Shown in pieces: positions 15,137 through 24,017 of a DNA stretch of 32,952 nucleotides. The notes beneath the pieces are model-generated. The model searched no databases. It saw only the letters and a program-made list of their open reading frames with translations, and was not told the origin of the DNA. The translations under genes and the position numbers were made by a program. Origin of the DNA: Novosphingobium sp. (GTDB lineage Bacteria > Pseudomonadota > Alphaproteobacteria > Sphingomonadales > Sphingomonadaceae); contig JADLHU010000125.1 in NCBI GenBank assembly GCA_020848655.1, positions 1-32,952 of the forward strand. Reading direction: 5' to 3'. Position 1 is the stretch's first letter. The number at the start of each line of letters is the position of its first letter.

Positions 15137-17058
15137 TGACGGACGGCACCACCAACGAACCCGTTTATGTCGTCGACGACCTGATCGCTGAGGACATCGA
15201 CGCCTATCTTGACCAGCACCAGCACAAGACGATGCTGCGCTTCATCACCTGCGGCAGCGTCGATGACGGCAAGTCCACGCTGATCGGCCGGCTGCTGTAC
15301 GATTCGAAGATGATCTTCGAGGACCAGCTCACCAGCCTTGAGGCCGATTCCAGGAAGGTCGGCACGCAAGGGCAGGACATCGATTTCGCGCTGCTGGTCG
15401 ATGGCCTTGCCGCCGAGCGCGAGCAGGGCATCACCATCGACGTCGCGTACCGCTTCTTCAACACGGAGAAGCGCAAGTTCATCGTCGCCGATTGTCCCGG
15501 GCATGAACAGTACACGCGCAACATGGTGACGGGCGCCTCCACCGCCGATCTGGCCGTGATCCTGGTGGATGCGCGCAAGGGCGTGCTGGTGCAGACCCGG
15601 CGGCATTCGTACTTGTGCCACCTGATCGGCATCAGGAACATCGTGCTGGCGGTCAACAAGATGGACCTGGTGGAGTATAGCCAGGCGGTGTTTGACACGA
15701 TCGTGGCCGACTATGCCGAGTTCGCCCGCTCGATCGGCATCGACAGCTTCACCGCCATGCCGATCTCTGGCTTCAAGGGCGACAACATCATCGGCCCGTC
15801 GGCGAACACGCCCTGGTACACCGGCCCCAACCTGATCGAGCATCTCGAAACGGTCGAGGTCAACAGCGCCGCCGACGGCACCCGGCCGTTCCGCCTCCCG
15901 GTGCAGTGGGTGAATCGCCCGAACCTTGATTTCCGGGGCTTTTCGGGGCTGATCGCGACGGGCAGCGTCAAGCCGGGCGATGCGGTGCGCGTGCTGCCTT
16001 CGGGCAAGACCAGCACGGTGACGCGCATTGTCACGCTGGGCGGCGATCTCGATCAGGCCACCGCCGGCCAGTCGGTGACGGTGTGCTTCGCCGACGAGAT
16101 CGACTGTTCGCGCGGCGATGTGATCTCGATCGCGGAAAATCCGCCGCAAGTGGCCGATCAGTTCGAAGCGACGGTGGTGTGGCTGAACGACCAGCCCTTG
16201 CAGGTCGGCCGGGGATACTGGCTGAAGCTGGGCACGCAGATGGTTTCGGCCACCGTCCATGCGCCCAAGTACACGGTCAACGTCAACACGATGGAACATG
16301 TCGCGGCCAAGACGCTGGAACTGAACGCCATCGGCGTGGCCGAACTGGCCACCGACAAGCCGATCGTGTTCGAACCGTATGCCGACAGCCGCACGCTGGG
16401 CGGGTTCATCCTGATCGACAAGATCACCAACGCCACGGCGGCGGCGGGCATGCTGCACTTCTCGCTGCGGCGCGCGCAGAACGTGCATTGGCAGGCGCTC
16501 GACATCAGCCGCGAGGCGCATGCCGCGCTCAAGAACCAGAAGCCGGCGGTGCTGTGGTTCACCGGCCTGTCCGGCTCGGGCAAGTCGACCATCGCCAACC
16601 TGGTCGAGAAGAAGCTGCACCGGATGAACCGGCACACCTTCCTGCTCGATGGCGACAACGTGCGCCATGGGCTGAACAAGGACTTGGGCTTTACCGAGGC
16701 GGACCGCATCGAGAACATCCGCCGGGTGGGCGAGGTGGCGAAGCTGATGGCCGACGCCGGTCTCATCGTCATCACCGCGTTCATTTCCCCTTTCAAGGCG
16801 GAGCGCGAACTGGTGCGCAAGATGCTGCCCGAGGGCGAGTTCGTGGAAGTGTTCATCGACACGCCGCTGAGCGTGGCCGAGGAACGCGATGTGAAGGGCC
16901 TCTACAAGAAGGCGCGCTCGGGCGATCTCAAGAACTTCACCGGCATCGACAGCCCCTACGAGGCGCCGGTGAACCCCGAGATTCGCATCGACACCACCAG
17001 GATCACGCCCGAGGACGCCGCGACGCTGATCGTCGATACGCTGCTGGGTGACGCGTGA
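15136..17058 (+). CDS. cysNC: bifunctional sulfate adenylyltransferase subunit 1 / APS kinase
   Basis: A 640-residue fusion. Residues about 30-460 are CysN, an EF-Tu-like GTPase: G1 loop GSVDDGKST at 40-48, G3 DCPGH at 119-123, G4 NKMD at 174-177, then two beta-barrel domains. Residues about 465-640 are CysC, which phosphorylates APS to PAPS: P-loop GLSGSGKST at 476-484 and the [10 protein letters not shown] block at 505-514. With CysD it converts sulfate to PAPS for reduction or sulfation. cysQ begins at its stop codon. The fused arrangement is common in alphaproteobacteria. Confidence 0.97.
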   Translation: MTDGTTNEPVYVVDDLIAEDIDAYLDQHQHKTMLRFITCGSVDDGKSTLIGRLLYDSKMIFEDQLTSLEADSRKVGTQGQDIDFALLVDGLAAEREQGITIDVAYRFFNTEKRKFIVADCPGHEQYTRNMVTGASTADLAVILVDARKGVLVQTRRHSYLCHLIGIRNIVLAVNKMDLVEYSQAVFDTIVADYAEFARSIGIDSFTAMPISGFKGDNIIGPSANTPWYTGPNLIEHLETVEVNSAADGTRPFRLPVQWVNRPNLDFRGFSGLIATGSVKPGDAVRVLPSGKTSTVTRIVTLGGDLDQATAGQSVTVCFADEIDCSRGDVISIAENPPQVADQFEATVVWLNDQPLQVGRGYWLKLGTQMVSATVHAPKYTVNVNTMEHVAAKTLELNAIGVAELATDKPIVFEPYADSRTLGGFILIDKITNATAAAGMLHFSLRRAQNVHWQALDISREAHAALKNQKPAVLWFTGLSGSGKSTIANLVEKKLHRMNRHTFLLDGDNVRHGLNKDLGFTEADRIENIRRVGEVAKLMADAGLIVITAFISPFKAERELVRKMLPEGEFVEVFIDTPLSVAEERDVKGLYKKARSGDLKNFTGIDSPYEAPVNPEIRIDTTRITPEDAATLIVDTLLGDA

Positions 17059-17795
17059 TGGCGATGAGCGATGCCGAACTCGCCGCGCACCTCGCGGATG
17101 TCGCGGGCAGGCTGCTGATCCAGGTGCGCGATTCGGGGGTGCTGTCACCAAAGGCGCTGGGCAAGGCGGGCGATGCCACCGCCAACCAGTTCCTTGTCCA
17201 TGCCTTGCGCGAACAGCGGCCTGATGACGGCCTGCTGTCCGAGGAAAGCAGCGACACCGAGGAACGCCTGGGCAAGCGCCGCGTGTGGATCGTCGATCCG
17301 GTCGACGGCACGCGCGAATATGGCGAGGAACGCAGCGACTGGGCGGTGCATGTCGGCCTTGCCATCGATGGCGTGGCCAGCGCCGGCGCGGTGGCGCTGC
17401 CGGGGCTGGGCGTGGTGTTGCGCAGCGACCGGCCGGTGGCGGTGCCACCCGCCCCGGAGCGGCTGCGCATGGTCGTCAGCCGCACGCGCCCGGCGCGCGA
17501 AGCCACCGCCGTGGCCGAAGTGCTGGGCGCCGAACTGATGCCGATGGGCAGCGCCGGGGCCAAGGCTATGGCGGTGGTTCGGGGCGAGGCCGATATCTAC
17601 CTTCATTCCGGCGGGCAGTACGAATGGGATAGCTGCGCGCCTGTCGCCGTGGCGCTGGCGCATGGCCTCCACGCCAGCCGCATCGACGGCAGCCCGCTGG
17701 TATACAACCGCAAGGACACGTACCTGCCCGACCTGCTGATCTGCCGCCGGGAACACGCCGCGCGTATCCTGGCGCAAGTGGCCGCGCTGGACTGA
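17058..17795 (+). CDS. cysQ: 3'(2'),5'-bisphosphate nucleotidase CysQ
   Basis: A 245-residue inositol-monophosphatase-fold enzyme that hydrolyses PAP (and PAPS), removing the inhibitory by-product of PAPS use. Metal-binding motifs are visible in order: LLSEES (about 60-65), IVDPVDGTREY (about 79-89) and YEWDSCAPVAVA near 190-201. Three starts are possible: a GTG at 17055, the ATG at 17058 overlapping the cysNC stop (TGATG), and an ATG at 17064. I use 17058. It ends the cysD-cysNC-cysQ operon; a PAP phosphatase beside PAPS synthesis makes functional sense. Confidence 0.92.
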   Translation: MAMSDAELAAHLADVAGRLLIQVRDSGVLSPKALGKAGDATANQFLVHALREQRPDDGLLSEESSDTEERLGKRRVWIVDPVDGTREYGEERSDWAVHVGLAIDGVASAGAVALPGLGVVLRSDRPVAVPPAPERLRMVVSRTRPAREATAVAEVLGAELMPMGSAGAKAMAVVRGEADIYLHSGGQYEWDSCAPVAVALAHGLHASRIDGSPLVYNRKDTYLPDLLICRREHAARILAQVAALD

Positions 17796-17865
17796 TCGGA
17801 AAGCAGCGCGAAACCGCGCGCCATTATGGCTGGATCGCCCTTGCCGTTGCGACTATCCCCCGGGC

Positions 17866-18312
17866 ATGGACGAGAACATCGGCAGCATGATGGGGCAGGT
17901 TTCGCGCCTGCTGCGGCGCAGCTTCGATGCGCGCGCGCGCGGCATCGGCGTGACGCGGCCACAGTGGCAGGTCCTGACGCTGCTGGTCCGTAACCGCGGT
18001 ATCAACCAGGGCGGGCTGGCCGAACTGCTGGAAGTGGAACCGATCACGCTGGGCCGCATGATCGATCGGTTGCAGGACGCGAAACTGGTCGAACGGCGGG
18101 CCGATCCGGCGGACCGCCGGGCCTGGCGCCTGTTCATGACGGACAAGGGGCTGGACCTGCTCGAACAGCTCAAGCCGCTGGCGCGCGAGGCCTATGAAGA
18201 GGCGCTGGACGGCGTTTCCGCCGACGAGCGCACCATGGTCATGGACGTGCTGGAGCGGATGCGGACCAATCTGTCGCGGCGCCAGCCTGCGGACATTGGC
18301 GAAAACACCTGA
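17866..18312 (+). CDS. MarR family transcriptional regulator
   Basis: A 148-residue MarR/SlyA-type winged-helix dimer. The core is GVTRPQWQVLTLLVRNRGINQGGLAELL, followed by the recognition helix region EPITLGRMIDRLQDAKLVER and the wing RRADPADRRAWRLFM. It begins 70 bp after cysQ and is followed by a gene for a small exported protein. An inverted repeat (18392-18405) between it and that gene is a candidate operator. Its ligand is unknown; the distance from cysQ makes sulfur control unlikely but not excluded. Confidence 0.92.
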   Translation: MDENIGSMMGQVSRLLRRSFDARARGIGVTRPQWQVLTLLVRNRGINQGGLAELLEVEPITLGRMIDRLQDAKLVERRADPADRRAWRLFMTDKGLDLLEQLKPLAREAYEEALDGVSADERTMVMDVLERMRTNLSRRQPADIGENT

Positions 18313-18328
18313 CGGCTGGCCCGCGCCG

Positions 18329-18372
18329 AATGCTGCACTTGCGGCATTTGCGTGTGCAGTTGCAGCAATTTC
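18329..18372. promoter_or_regulatory. TGC-rich regulatory sites upstream of PRC-like gene
   Basis: AATGCTGCACTTGCGGCA (18329-18346) is nearly identical to a site upstream of the thiolase gene (30577-30593), with one extra base in the centre. A second, inverted TGC-rich copy, TGTGCAGTTGCAGCAATT, lies at about 18353-18370. The shape TGCTGC-N3/4-GCGGCA recalls the TGC-rich sites of the PHB-responsive repressor PhaR, which is an inference by analogy. Confidence 0.45.
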
Positions 18373-18391
18373 ATTGGACAACGCGCGGATT

Positions 18392-18405
18392 CTAACCAAG
18401 GTTAG
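18392..18405. promoter_or_regulatory. inverted repeat, candidate MarR operator
   Basis: CTAACC-AA-GGTTAG, six perfectly complementary bases on each side of a two-base centre. It lies 46 bp upstream of the PRC-like exported protein and 79 bp downstream of the MarR stop. Size and symmetry suit a MarR dimer. Confidence 0.35.
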
Positions 18406-18451
18406 GGTTCAACGGGCGATTTGTCGGCCCGCAGCAATTCTGGAGTTTGAA

Positions 18452-18772
18452 ATGAAGACATTCGCTACGCTTGCCGCATTCGCCGTGATGTCCGCCGTTG
18501 CCGCGCCGGCTTCGGTTTTCGCGACCGAAGCCACGCAGCCGGTCAGCGCCACCGTCGAAGCCGCTGCCACCACCGTCGTCGCCAAGCCCGGCAAGATGAT
18601 CTATGGTAGCGACGGCCGCCGCATCGCTGCGGTCTACAGCATGACGCGCGATGGCAATCCGCAGGTCATCCTGGATAACCGGCTGATCACGGTCCCCGTT
18701 TCCACGCTGTCGGACGTGGAAGGCAAGCTCACCAGCTCGCTGACCAAGTCGCAGGTGATCCACGGGCGCTGA
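18452..18772 (+). CDS. exported PRC-barrel-like protein
   Basis: A 106-residue protein with a Sec signal peptide (MKTFATLAAFAVMSAVAAPASVFA, cleavage about residue 24), an Ala/Thr-rich linker, and a short beta domain (about 49-100). That domain, MIYGSDGRRIAAVYSM followed by LITVPVSTLSDVEGKLTSSLTK, resembles a PRC barrel: a 'dG.riG.V' strand pair, then 'vPl.tL'. The ATG has GGAG upstream. A strong terminator follows at 18808. I infer a periplasmic location and cannot assign a molecular role. Two sets of symmetric sites upstream suggest it is regulated. Confidence 0.75.
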   Translation: MKTFATLAAFAVMSAVAAPASVFATEATQPVSATVEAAATTVVAKPGKMIYGSDGRRIAAVYSMTRDGNPQVILDNRLITVPVSTLSDVEGKLTSSLTKSQVIHGR

Positions 18773-18807
18773 TTGCCCAGCGGTCGCCAACGCTTGCGGC
18801 CCGAATG

Positions 18808-18835
18808 AAAGGGCGGCGCCCGGCGCCGCCCTTTT
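18808..18835. terminator. strong intrinsic terminator, probably bidirectional
   Basis: AAA-GGGCGGCGC-CCG-GCGCCGCCC-TTTT: a nine-base perfect GC stem with a three-base loop, flanked by an A-run and a T-run. It lies between convergent genes (ends at 18772 and 18854) and can serve both. Confidence 0.88.
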
Positions 18836-18853
18836 CCTGTTTGTGGGGGCGGT

Positions 18854-19330
18854 TCAGCCCTTCAGGGCATTGGCATAAAGCCGGTCGACGAATTCGCCGA
18901 GGGTTTGCAGTTCGTCTTCGGAAAAGCCCTGGAACGTGCGTTCCTCGGCCACGGCGGCCAGTTCGGCCAGCCTGGCCAGCAGCGGTTCGGCGGCTTCGGT
19001 CAGGTAGACCGCGCGGGCGCGGCGATCGTCGTCGCGGTCCTTGCGCTCCAGCAGTCCATCTACGCAAAGCCGATCGATCAGTCGCCCCGCGGAGGCTTCC
19101 GACATTTCCAGCGCTTCGGCGATCGTGCGCTGCGTCGCGCCGGGCTGGCGATTGACCACCGCGATCATAGACCACTGCGATCGCGTGACGTTGAGCCGGG
19201 CGGCGAGCCGATCGAAATTGTTGCGGAACAGCCGGTTCAAGATGGTCAGCCGCCGGCCGATGGCACGCTTCCGGTTGTCGCCGCTGGCGCGTGCGCTGCC
19301 GAGAACCGCGTCTTCCAGAACGCCTGACAC
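18854..19330 (-). CDS. MarR family transcriptional regulator
   Basis: A 158-residue MarR-type protein. The winged helix spans about residues 45-115: LNVTRSQWSMIAVVNRQPGATQRTIAEAL, recognition part EMSEASAGRLIDRLCVDGLLER and wing DDDRRARAVYL. It is divergent from an MFS exporter gene with 208 bp between the starts, the usual arrangement for a MarR repressor of an efflux pump. It differs from the other MarR protein at 17866, so the two are not a recent duplication. Confidence 0.92.
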   Translation of the reverse strand: MSGVLEDAVLGSARASGDNRKRAIGRRLTILNRLFRNNFDRLAARLNVTRSQWSMIAVVNRQPGATQRTIAEALEMSEASAGRLIDRLCVDGLLERKDRDDDRRARAVYLTEAAEPLLARLAELAAVAEERTFQGFSEDELQTLGEFVDRLYANALKG

Positions 19331-19538
19331 CTGATCCTGCTCCCTCGGGACATTGGAACCGCGCGCAGGCTAGCGCCGATCGCGTGCGCATGCACCAGAA
19401 TTTATGGCGGATTTCCGTGATTTCGGCGCAAGGGGGATCGCATTTTGCGCACGGCGGAGCGTGTTCCCGGTTGCCGCGTGGCTTGACCTCGGGCACGGCC
19501 CGGTAGACATCGACGACGACGCCACCAAGGGGATTTTC

Positions 19539-21209
19539 ATGACGGCAACTGCGGACGCGGGCGATCGGGCGCGCAGTGGCGCCTTTGCCCCGCTGCGGGA
19601 GCGCACGTTCCGCACGATCTGGTCGGCCAGCGTCATTTCGAACTTCGGGCAGTTGATCCTGGGCGTGGGCGCGGCGTGGGAAATGACCCGCATCAGTTCG
19701 TCCGCCAGCATGGTGGCGCTGGTGCAGACCGCGATGATGCTGCCGCTGATGCTTGTGGCGCTGCCCGCCGGCGCGATCGCCGACATGTTCGACCGGCGCC
19801 GTATCGCGCTCGTCGGCCTGGGGTTCTCGTCGATCTGCGGCGCGGTGTTGACCACGCTGGCCTTCATGGACCTGACCACGCCGTGGATGCTGCTGTTGTT
19901 CTGCGTGCTGATCGGCGGCGGGGTGGCGCTTTACAGCCCATCGTGGCAGGCTTCGATCAGCGAGCAGGTATCGCCCGAACACGTGCCGGCGGCCATCGCG
20001 CTGGGCACGATCAGCTATAACGTCGCGCGCAGCTTCGGCCCGGCGATCGGCGGCTTCGTCGTGCTGGCGGTGGGGGCCAAGGCGGCCTTCGCGATCAACG
20101 CGCTGTTCTATATCCCCTTGTGGCTCGCGTTCTTCATGTGGCGGCGCAAGCATATCGCGTCGCGCCTGCCGCCGGAACGGATGGACCGCGCGATCATTTC
20201 GGGCGCGCGCTATGCGCTGCATTCGCCTTCGATCCGCACGGTGCTGACACGATCGTTCCTGTTCGGGCTGGCCGGCGCGACGGGATCGGCGCTTGCCCCG
20301 CTGGCCGCGCGCGACCTGCTGCACGGCGGCGCGGGCGTGTTCGGCGTGCTGCTGGGGGCGACGGGCATCGGCGCGGTGCTGGGCGCACTGTTCGTCGGCG
20401 ACGTGCGCGACCGGCTGTCAACCGAAGCGGCGGTGCGCCTGCTGGCAATCGGCACGGGATCGTCGCTGATCGTCGTCGGCCTCAGCCATTCCCTGGTGCT
20501 GACCTGCATCGCGCTGTTCGTGGTGGGCGTCTGCAATATCCTGACCGTGGCGCTGCTCAATGTCTCGGTGCAGTTGTCCGCGCCGCGCTGGGTCACGGCG
20601 CGGGCGCTTTCGCTGTTCACCGCCGCGTTGACGGGGGGAATCGGCATCGGCGCATGGTTGTGGGGCGAAGTCGCCGCCGCGCATGGGGTCAGCGTGGCGT
20701 TCATCGCCTCGGGCGGGGCAGCGATCCTGACGACCGTGGTGGGCCTGGTTATGCCGCTGCGGCGCGACGAGCAGGTCGACAACGCCTCGATCGATCTGGG
20801 GCACGAACCGCACGTGGCGCTGGCGCTGACGCTGCGCTCCGGCCCGGTGTCGATCGAGGTGGAATATGATGTCGATCCCGAGCGCGCGCGCGAATTCTAC
20901 GATGTGATGATGAAGCTCCAGCGCGCGCGCAAGCGTATGGGCGTGCTCGACTGGTCGATCTCACGCGATATCGCCAATCCGGCGATCTGGGTCGAACGCT
21001 ACCAGTGCCCGACCTGGGGCGATTACCTGCGCACGCGCGATCGCTATACCCAGGCCGAATTCGATCTGCAGGCGCTGGCCGGATCGTACAATCGCAACCG
21101 CGATGGCAGCCCGGTTCGCCGACTGCTTGAGCGGCCGCTGGGATCGGTGCGCTGGAAGGCCGATTCGCCCGATCCGTTCCAGGGAACGGTCGGCTATATC
21201 GGTCCCTGA
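19539..21209 (+). CDS. MFS transporter of the MFS_3 type with C-terminal soluble domain
   Basis: A 556-residue inner-membrane protein. The first ~410 residues have about 12 hydrophobic helices, with the MFS loop DMFDRRRIALVG between helices 2 and 3. After the membrane part comes a soluble domain (about 435-540): GPVSIEVEYDVDPERAREFY, then RKRMGVLDWSISRD and WVERYQCPTWGDYLR. This ferredoxin-like tail is what I recall for the PF05977 family of transporters. I use the ATG at 19539 with AAGGGGA upstream; earlier in-frame codons are not family-like. It is divergent from a MarR gene, which suggests an inducible exporter; the substrate is unknown. Confidence 0.88.
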   Translation: MTATADAGDRARSGAFAPLRERTFRTIWSASVISNFGQLILGVGAAWEMTRISSSASMVALVQTAMMLPLMLVALPAGAIADMFDRRRIALVGLGFSSICGAVLTTLAFMDLTTPWMLLLFCVLIGGGVALYSPSWQASISEQVSPEHVPAAIALGTISYNVARSFGPAIGGFVVLAVGAKAAFAINALFYIPLWLAFFMWRRKHIASRLPPERMDRAIISGARYALHSPSIRTVLTRSFLFGLAGATGSALAPLAARDLLHGGAGVFGVLLGATGIGAVLGALFVGDVRDRLSTEAAVRLLAIGTGSSLIVVGLSHSLVLTCIALFVVGVCNILTVALLNVSVQLSAPRWVTARALSLFTAALTGGIGIGAWLWGEVAAAHGVSVAFIASGGAAILTTVVGLVMPLRRDEQVDNASIDLGHEPHVALALTLRSGPVSIEVEYDVDPERAREFYDVMMKLQRARKRMGVLDWSISRDIANPAIWVERYQCPTWGDYLRTRDRYTQAEFDLQALAGSYNRNRDGSPVRRLLERPLGSVRWKADSPDPFQGTVGYIGP

Positions 21210-21233
21210 CCGCGCCGGTGCGAAGGCGCGCCG

Positions 21234-22112
21234 TCAGCTTGCGGCGGCGATCCGGGCGGCGATGGCGACCAGCCGCTTGGCCTGTTCCAGATGCAGCAGT
21301 TCGGCCATGCGCCCATCCACCTGGATCGCGCCCTTGCCGGCATTTTCGGGCAGCGCGAAGGCGGCGATGATTGCCCGCGCCCTGGCCATTTCCGCTTCGC
21401 CGGGGGAAAAGATGTCGTTGCAGGGATCGACCTGGGCGGGGTGGATCAGCGACTTGCCGTCGAAACCGAACAGCAGGCCCTGATCGGCTTCGGCACGGAA
21501 CACGTCGAGATCGCGAAATTCGTTGCACACCCCGTCGAGGATGCCGACGCCATGCGCGCGCGCCGCCACCACGGCAAGCGACAGGATCGGCAGGACCGGC
21601 GTGCGATCCGGGGTCAGCCGCGCGCGCATGTCCTTGGCCAGATCATTGGTTCCCACGATGAACAGCGACAGGCGCGTGTCGCGTGCGGTGGCGGCGATGG
21701 CATCAAGCTGCGCGATGCAGGCGCATGTCTCGATCATCGCCCAAAGCTGCAGCGAAGCGGGCGCGGCGGAAAGGGCGGCGTGATAGCGCGCGATGTCTGC
21801 GGGCGAGGACACCTTGGGCACGAGCACCGCATCGGCCCCCGACTGCGCGATGGCGGCCAGGTCCGCCGCGCCCCAGGGCGTATCGATGCCATTGGCGCGG
21901 ATCGCCACTTCGCGGCCGCCGAAGCCGCCTTCGCGCACGGTCGCCACGGCGGCGGCGCGCGCTTCGTCCTTGAGTTCAGGGGCGACGGCGTCTTCGAGGT
22001 CGAGGATCACCACGTCGGCGGGCAGGGTGCGCGCTTTGGCCACGGCCTTGGCGTTGGAGGCCGGCAGGAACAGCGCACTGCGGCGCGGGCGGTCGATCGG
22101 GGTGCTGGTCAT
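21234..22112 (-). CDS. CitE-like CoA ester lyase (HpcH/HpaI fold)
   Basis: A 292-residue TIM-barrel lyase. Motifs in order: FLPASNAKAVAKA, ILDLEDAVAPELKDEAR (metal and phosphate region), IRANGIDT, VLVPKVSSP, AMIET (metal Glu), GTNDLAKDMR and GFDGKSLIHPAQ. This group includes citrate lyase beta homologs, malyl-CoA and citramalyl-CoA lyases and malyl-CoA thioesterases. Length (about 290) fits the free-standing CitE-like form; no citrate lyase alpha or gamma genes are nearby. The substrate is undetermined. It converges with the MFS gene and diverges from the peroxiredoxin gene. Confidence 0.9.
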   Translation of the reverse strand: MTSTPIDRPRRSALFLPASNAKAVAKARTLPADVVILDLEDAVAPELKDEARAAAVATVREGGFGGREVAIRANGIDTPWGAADLAAIAQSGADAVLVPKVSSPADIARYHAALSAAPASLQLWAMIETCACIAQLDAIAATARDTRLSLFIVGTNDLAKDMRARLTPDRTPVLPILSLAVVAARAHGVGILDGVCNEFRDLDVFRAEADQGLLFGFDGKSLIHPAQVDPCNDIFSPGEAEMARARAIIAAFALPENAGKGAIQVDGRMAELLHLEQAKRLVAIAARIAAAS

Positions 22113-22205
22113 GCCGCTTCGCTAGCATCTTCATCGCATCTGTAAACCGCCAAGCCCGGCCCGATAGGGCTGGACAGGCGTGTGCCGCAGGGCCAGACAG
22201 GCCGC

Positions 22206-22787
22206 ATGCGCGCGCTTCCTTCCATCTTGTCGATGGCTCTTGCCCTGGCGGTTCCCGCCGCTGTCAAAGCCGAATTGCCCGTGGGCGCCCGCGCGCCCGA
22301 TTTCGCCACGCAAGGCGCGCTGGCGGGCAAGGTGCTGTCTTTCCGGCTGCGCGATGCGCTGCGCCACGGGCCGGTGGTGCTCTATTTCTATCCCAAGGCG
22401 TTCACGCAAGGATGCACGCTGGAAACGCGCGCCTTCGCCGAAGCGCATGACCAGTTCGCCGCCGCCGGCGCCACGGTGCTGGGGCTTTCGGCCGATGACC
22501 TGCCCACGTTGCAGCGCTTCTCGACCGAAGCCTGCGGCAGCAAGTTCGCCGTCGGCGTCGCCACGCCGGCGATCATCCGCGGCTATGACGCGGCGCTCGA
22601 TCCGCGCGGCCTGCCCCCCGGTGCGGCGGCGCGCCTGCCCACGGGGCTGACCGGGCGCACCAGCTATGTCATCGCGCCGGGCGGGCGGATCACCTTCGTC
22701 CATTCCGATCTCGACTATCGCGATCACGTGCGCCTGACCTTGCAGGCGGTGCGCGCGCTGCGTCCGGTGCGGCGCCCGGTTCGGTAG
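22206..22787 (+). CDS. exported peroxiredoxin (PrxQ/BCP-like)
   Basis: A 193-residue thioredoxin-fold peroxidase with an N-terminal signal peptide (MRALPSILSMALALAVPAAVKA). The peroxidatic cysteine is Cys70 in YPKAFTQGCTLE. In classical BCP/PrxQ the resolving cysteine is five residues later; here that residue is Arg75, so it is absent. The only other cysteine is Cys110 in STEACGSKF, which could resolve in a different geometry. It probably removes peroxides in the periplasm. The start at 22206 is chosen because it begins a proper signal peptide; a start at 22182 would add eight residues in front. Confidence 0.87.
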   Translation: MRALPSILSMALALAVPAAVKAELPVGARAPDFATQGALAGKVLSFRLRDALRHGPVVLYFYPKAFTQGCTLETRAFAEAHDQFAAAGATVLGLSADDLPTLQRFSTEACGSKFAVGVATPAIIRGYDAALDPRGLPPGAAARLPTGLTGRTSYVIAPGGRITFVHSDLDYRDHVRLTLQAVRALRPVRRPVR

Positions 22788-22889
22788 GCGGCGGCCGCCT
22801 TCGATTTCCCGACCAGCTTTACAATCGCGGTCCTTGCGCTAAGCGGGGCCGCGAGCGGCCATGCCGCATGACTACGGAGTTCAAGCATC

Positions 22890-24017
22890 ATGCGTGCCGA
22901 AGGGCAGGCCCATATCGACCGGATCGAGGCGGCGCTCGCGCTCGTCCGCAAGTTCCTGGACTGGGATCGCGCGCTGCGCCGTCTCGACGAGCTGAACGCG
23001 CGCGTCGAGGACCCCAAGCTGTGGGATAATCCCAAGGCCGCCGAAGCCGTCATGCGCGAACGGCGGCGGCTTGATGCGGCGGTGGGCACGGTCAACCAGA
23101 TCAGCTCGGAAATGAGCGACGCGGTGGAATTCATCGAACTGGGCGAGGCCGAGGGCGACGATGCGACCGTCGAGGAAGGCCTGGCGACGCTGGCCGCGCT
23201 TTCCGCGCGCGCCGATGCCGACAAGGTGCAGGCGCTGCTGGCCGGAGAGGCCGACGCCAACGACGCCTATCTGGAAGTCCACGCCGGGGCCGGCGGCACC
23301 GAAAGCCAGGACTGGGCGGAAATGCTGCAGCGCATGTACACGCGCTGGGCCGAACGCCATGGCTACAAGGTGGAACTGGTCGATTACCACTGCGGCGAAC
23401 AGGCCGGGATCAAAAGCGCGACGCTGCTGATCAAGGGCGAGAACGCCTATGGCTATGCCAAGACCGAAAGCGGCGTGCATCGCCTGGTGCGGATCAGCCC
23501 CTATGACAGTTCGGCGCGCCGCCACACCAGCTTTTCGAGCGTGTGGGTCTATCCGGTGATCGATGACGACATCGACATCGAGATCAAGGAATCGGACCTC
23601 AAGATCGATACCTACCGCGCTTCGGGCGCGGGCGGGCAGCACGTCAACACCACCGATTCCGCGGTGCGCATCACGCACGTGCCCACCGGCATCATCGTCG
23701 CCAGCCAGAACGACCGTTCGCAGCACAAGAACCGCGCCACCGCGATGAGCATGCTGAAGGCGCGGCTCTACGAGGCGGAACTGGCCAAGCGCGAGGCCGA
23801 GGCTTCGGGCGAATATGCGGCCAAGACCGAAATCGGCTGGGGCCACCAGATCCGCTCCTACGTGCTCCAGCCCTATCAGCTCGTGAAGGACTTGCGCACC
23901 GGCGTGACATCCACGTCGCCCGACGATGTGCTGGATGGCGATCTCGATTCCTTCATGGCGGCGGCCCTGTCGCAGCGCGTGACCGGCGAGAAGGTGGCCG
24001 TGGAGGACGTCGATTGA
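22890..24017 (+). CDS. prfB: peptide chain release factor 2
   Basis: A 375-residue RF2, which ends translation at UAA and UGA. The GGQ loop [19 protein letters not shown] (GGQ at 248-250) triggers peptidyl-tRNA hydrolysis. The stop-recognition tripeptide region reads [14 protein letters not shown], with SPY at 203-205 where E. coli has SPF. There is no in-frame stop near codon 25, so the autoregulatory programmed frameshift of many RF2 genes is missing. The ATG follows GGAG. Its stop overlaps the TTG start of the lipoprotein methyltransferase (TTGA). Confidence 0.96.
   Translation: MRAEGQAHIDRIEAALALVRKFLDWDRALRRLDELNARVEDPKLWDNPKAAEAVMRERRRLDAAVGTVNQISSEMSDAVEFIELGEAEGDDATVEEGLATLAALSARADADKVQALLAGEADANDAYLEVHAGAGGTESQDWAEMLQRMYTRWAERHGYKVELVDYHCGEQAGIKSATLLIKGENAYGYAKTESGVHRLVRISPYDSSARRHTSFSSVWVYPVIDDDIDIEIKESDLKIDTYRASGAGGQHVNTTDSAVRITHVPTGIIVASQNDRSQHKNRATAMSMLKARLYEAELAKREAEASGEYAAKTEIGWGHQIRSYVLQPYQLVKDLRTGVTSTSPDDVLDGDLDSFMAAALSQRVTGEKVAVEDVD

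Noticed and set aside
14977..17448. An 823-codon minus-strand frame opposite cysD/cysNC/cysQ
   Set aside because: Antisense shadow; His/Arg-rich, without motifs, and spanning several real genes with family signatures.
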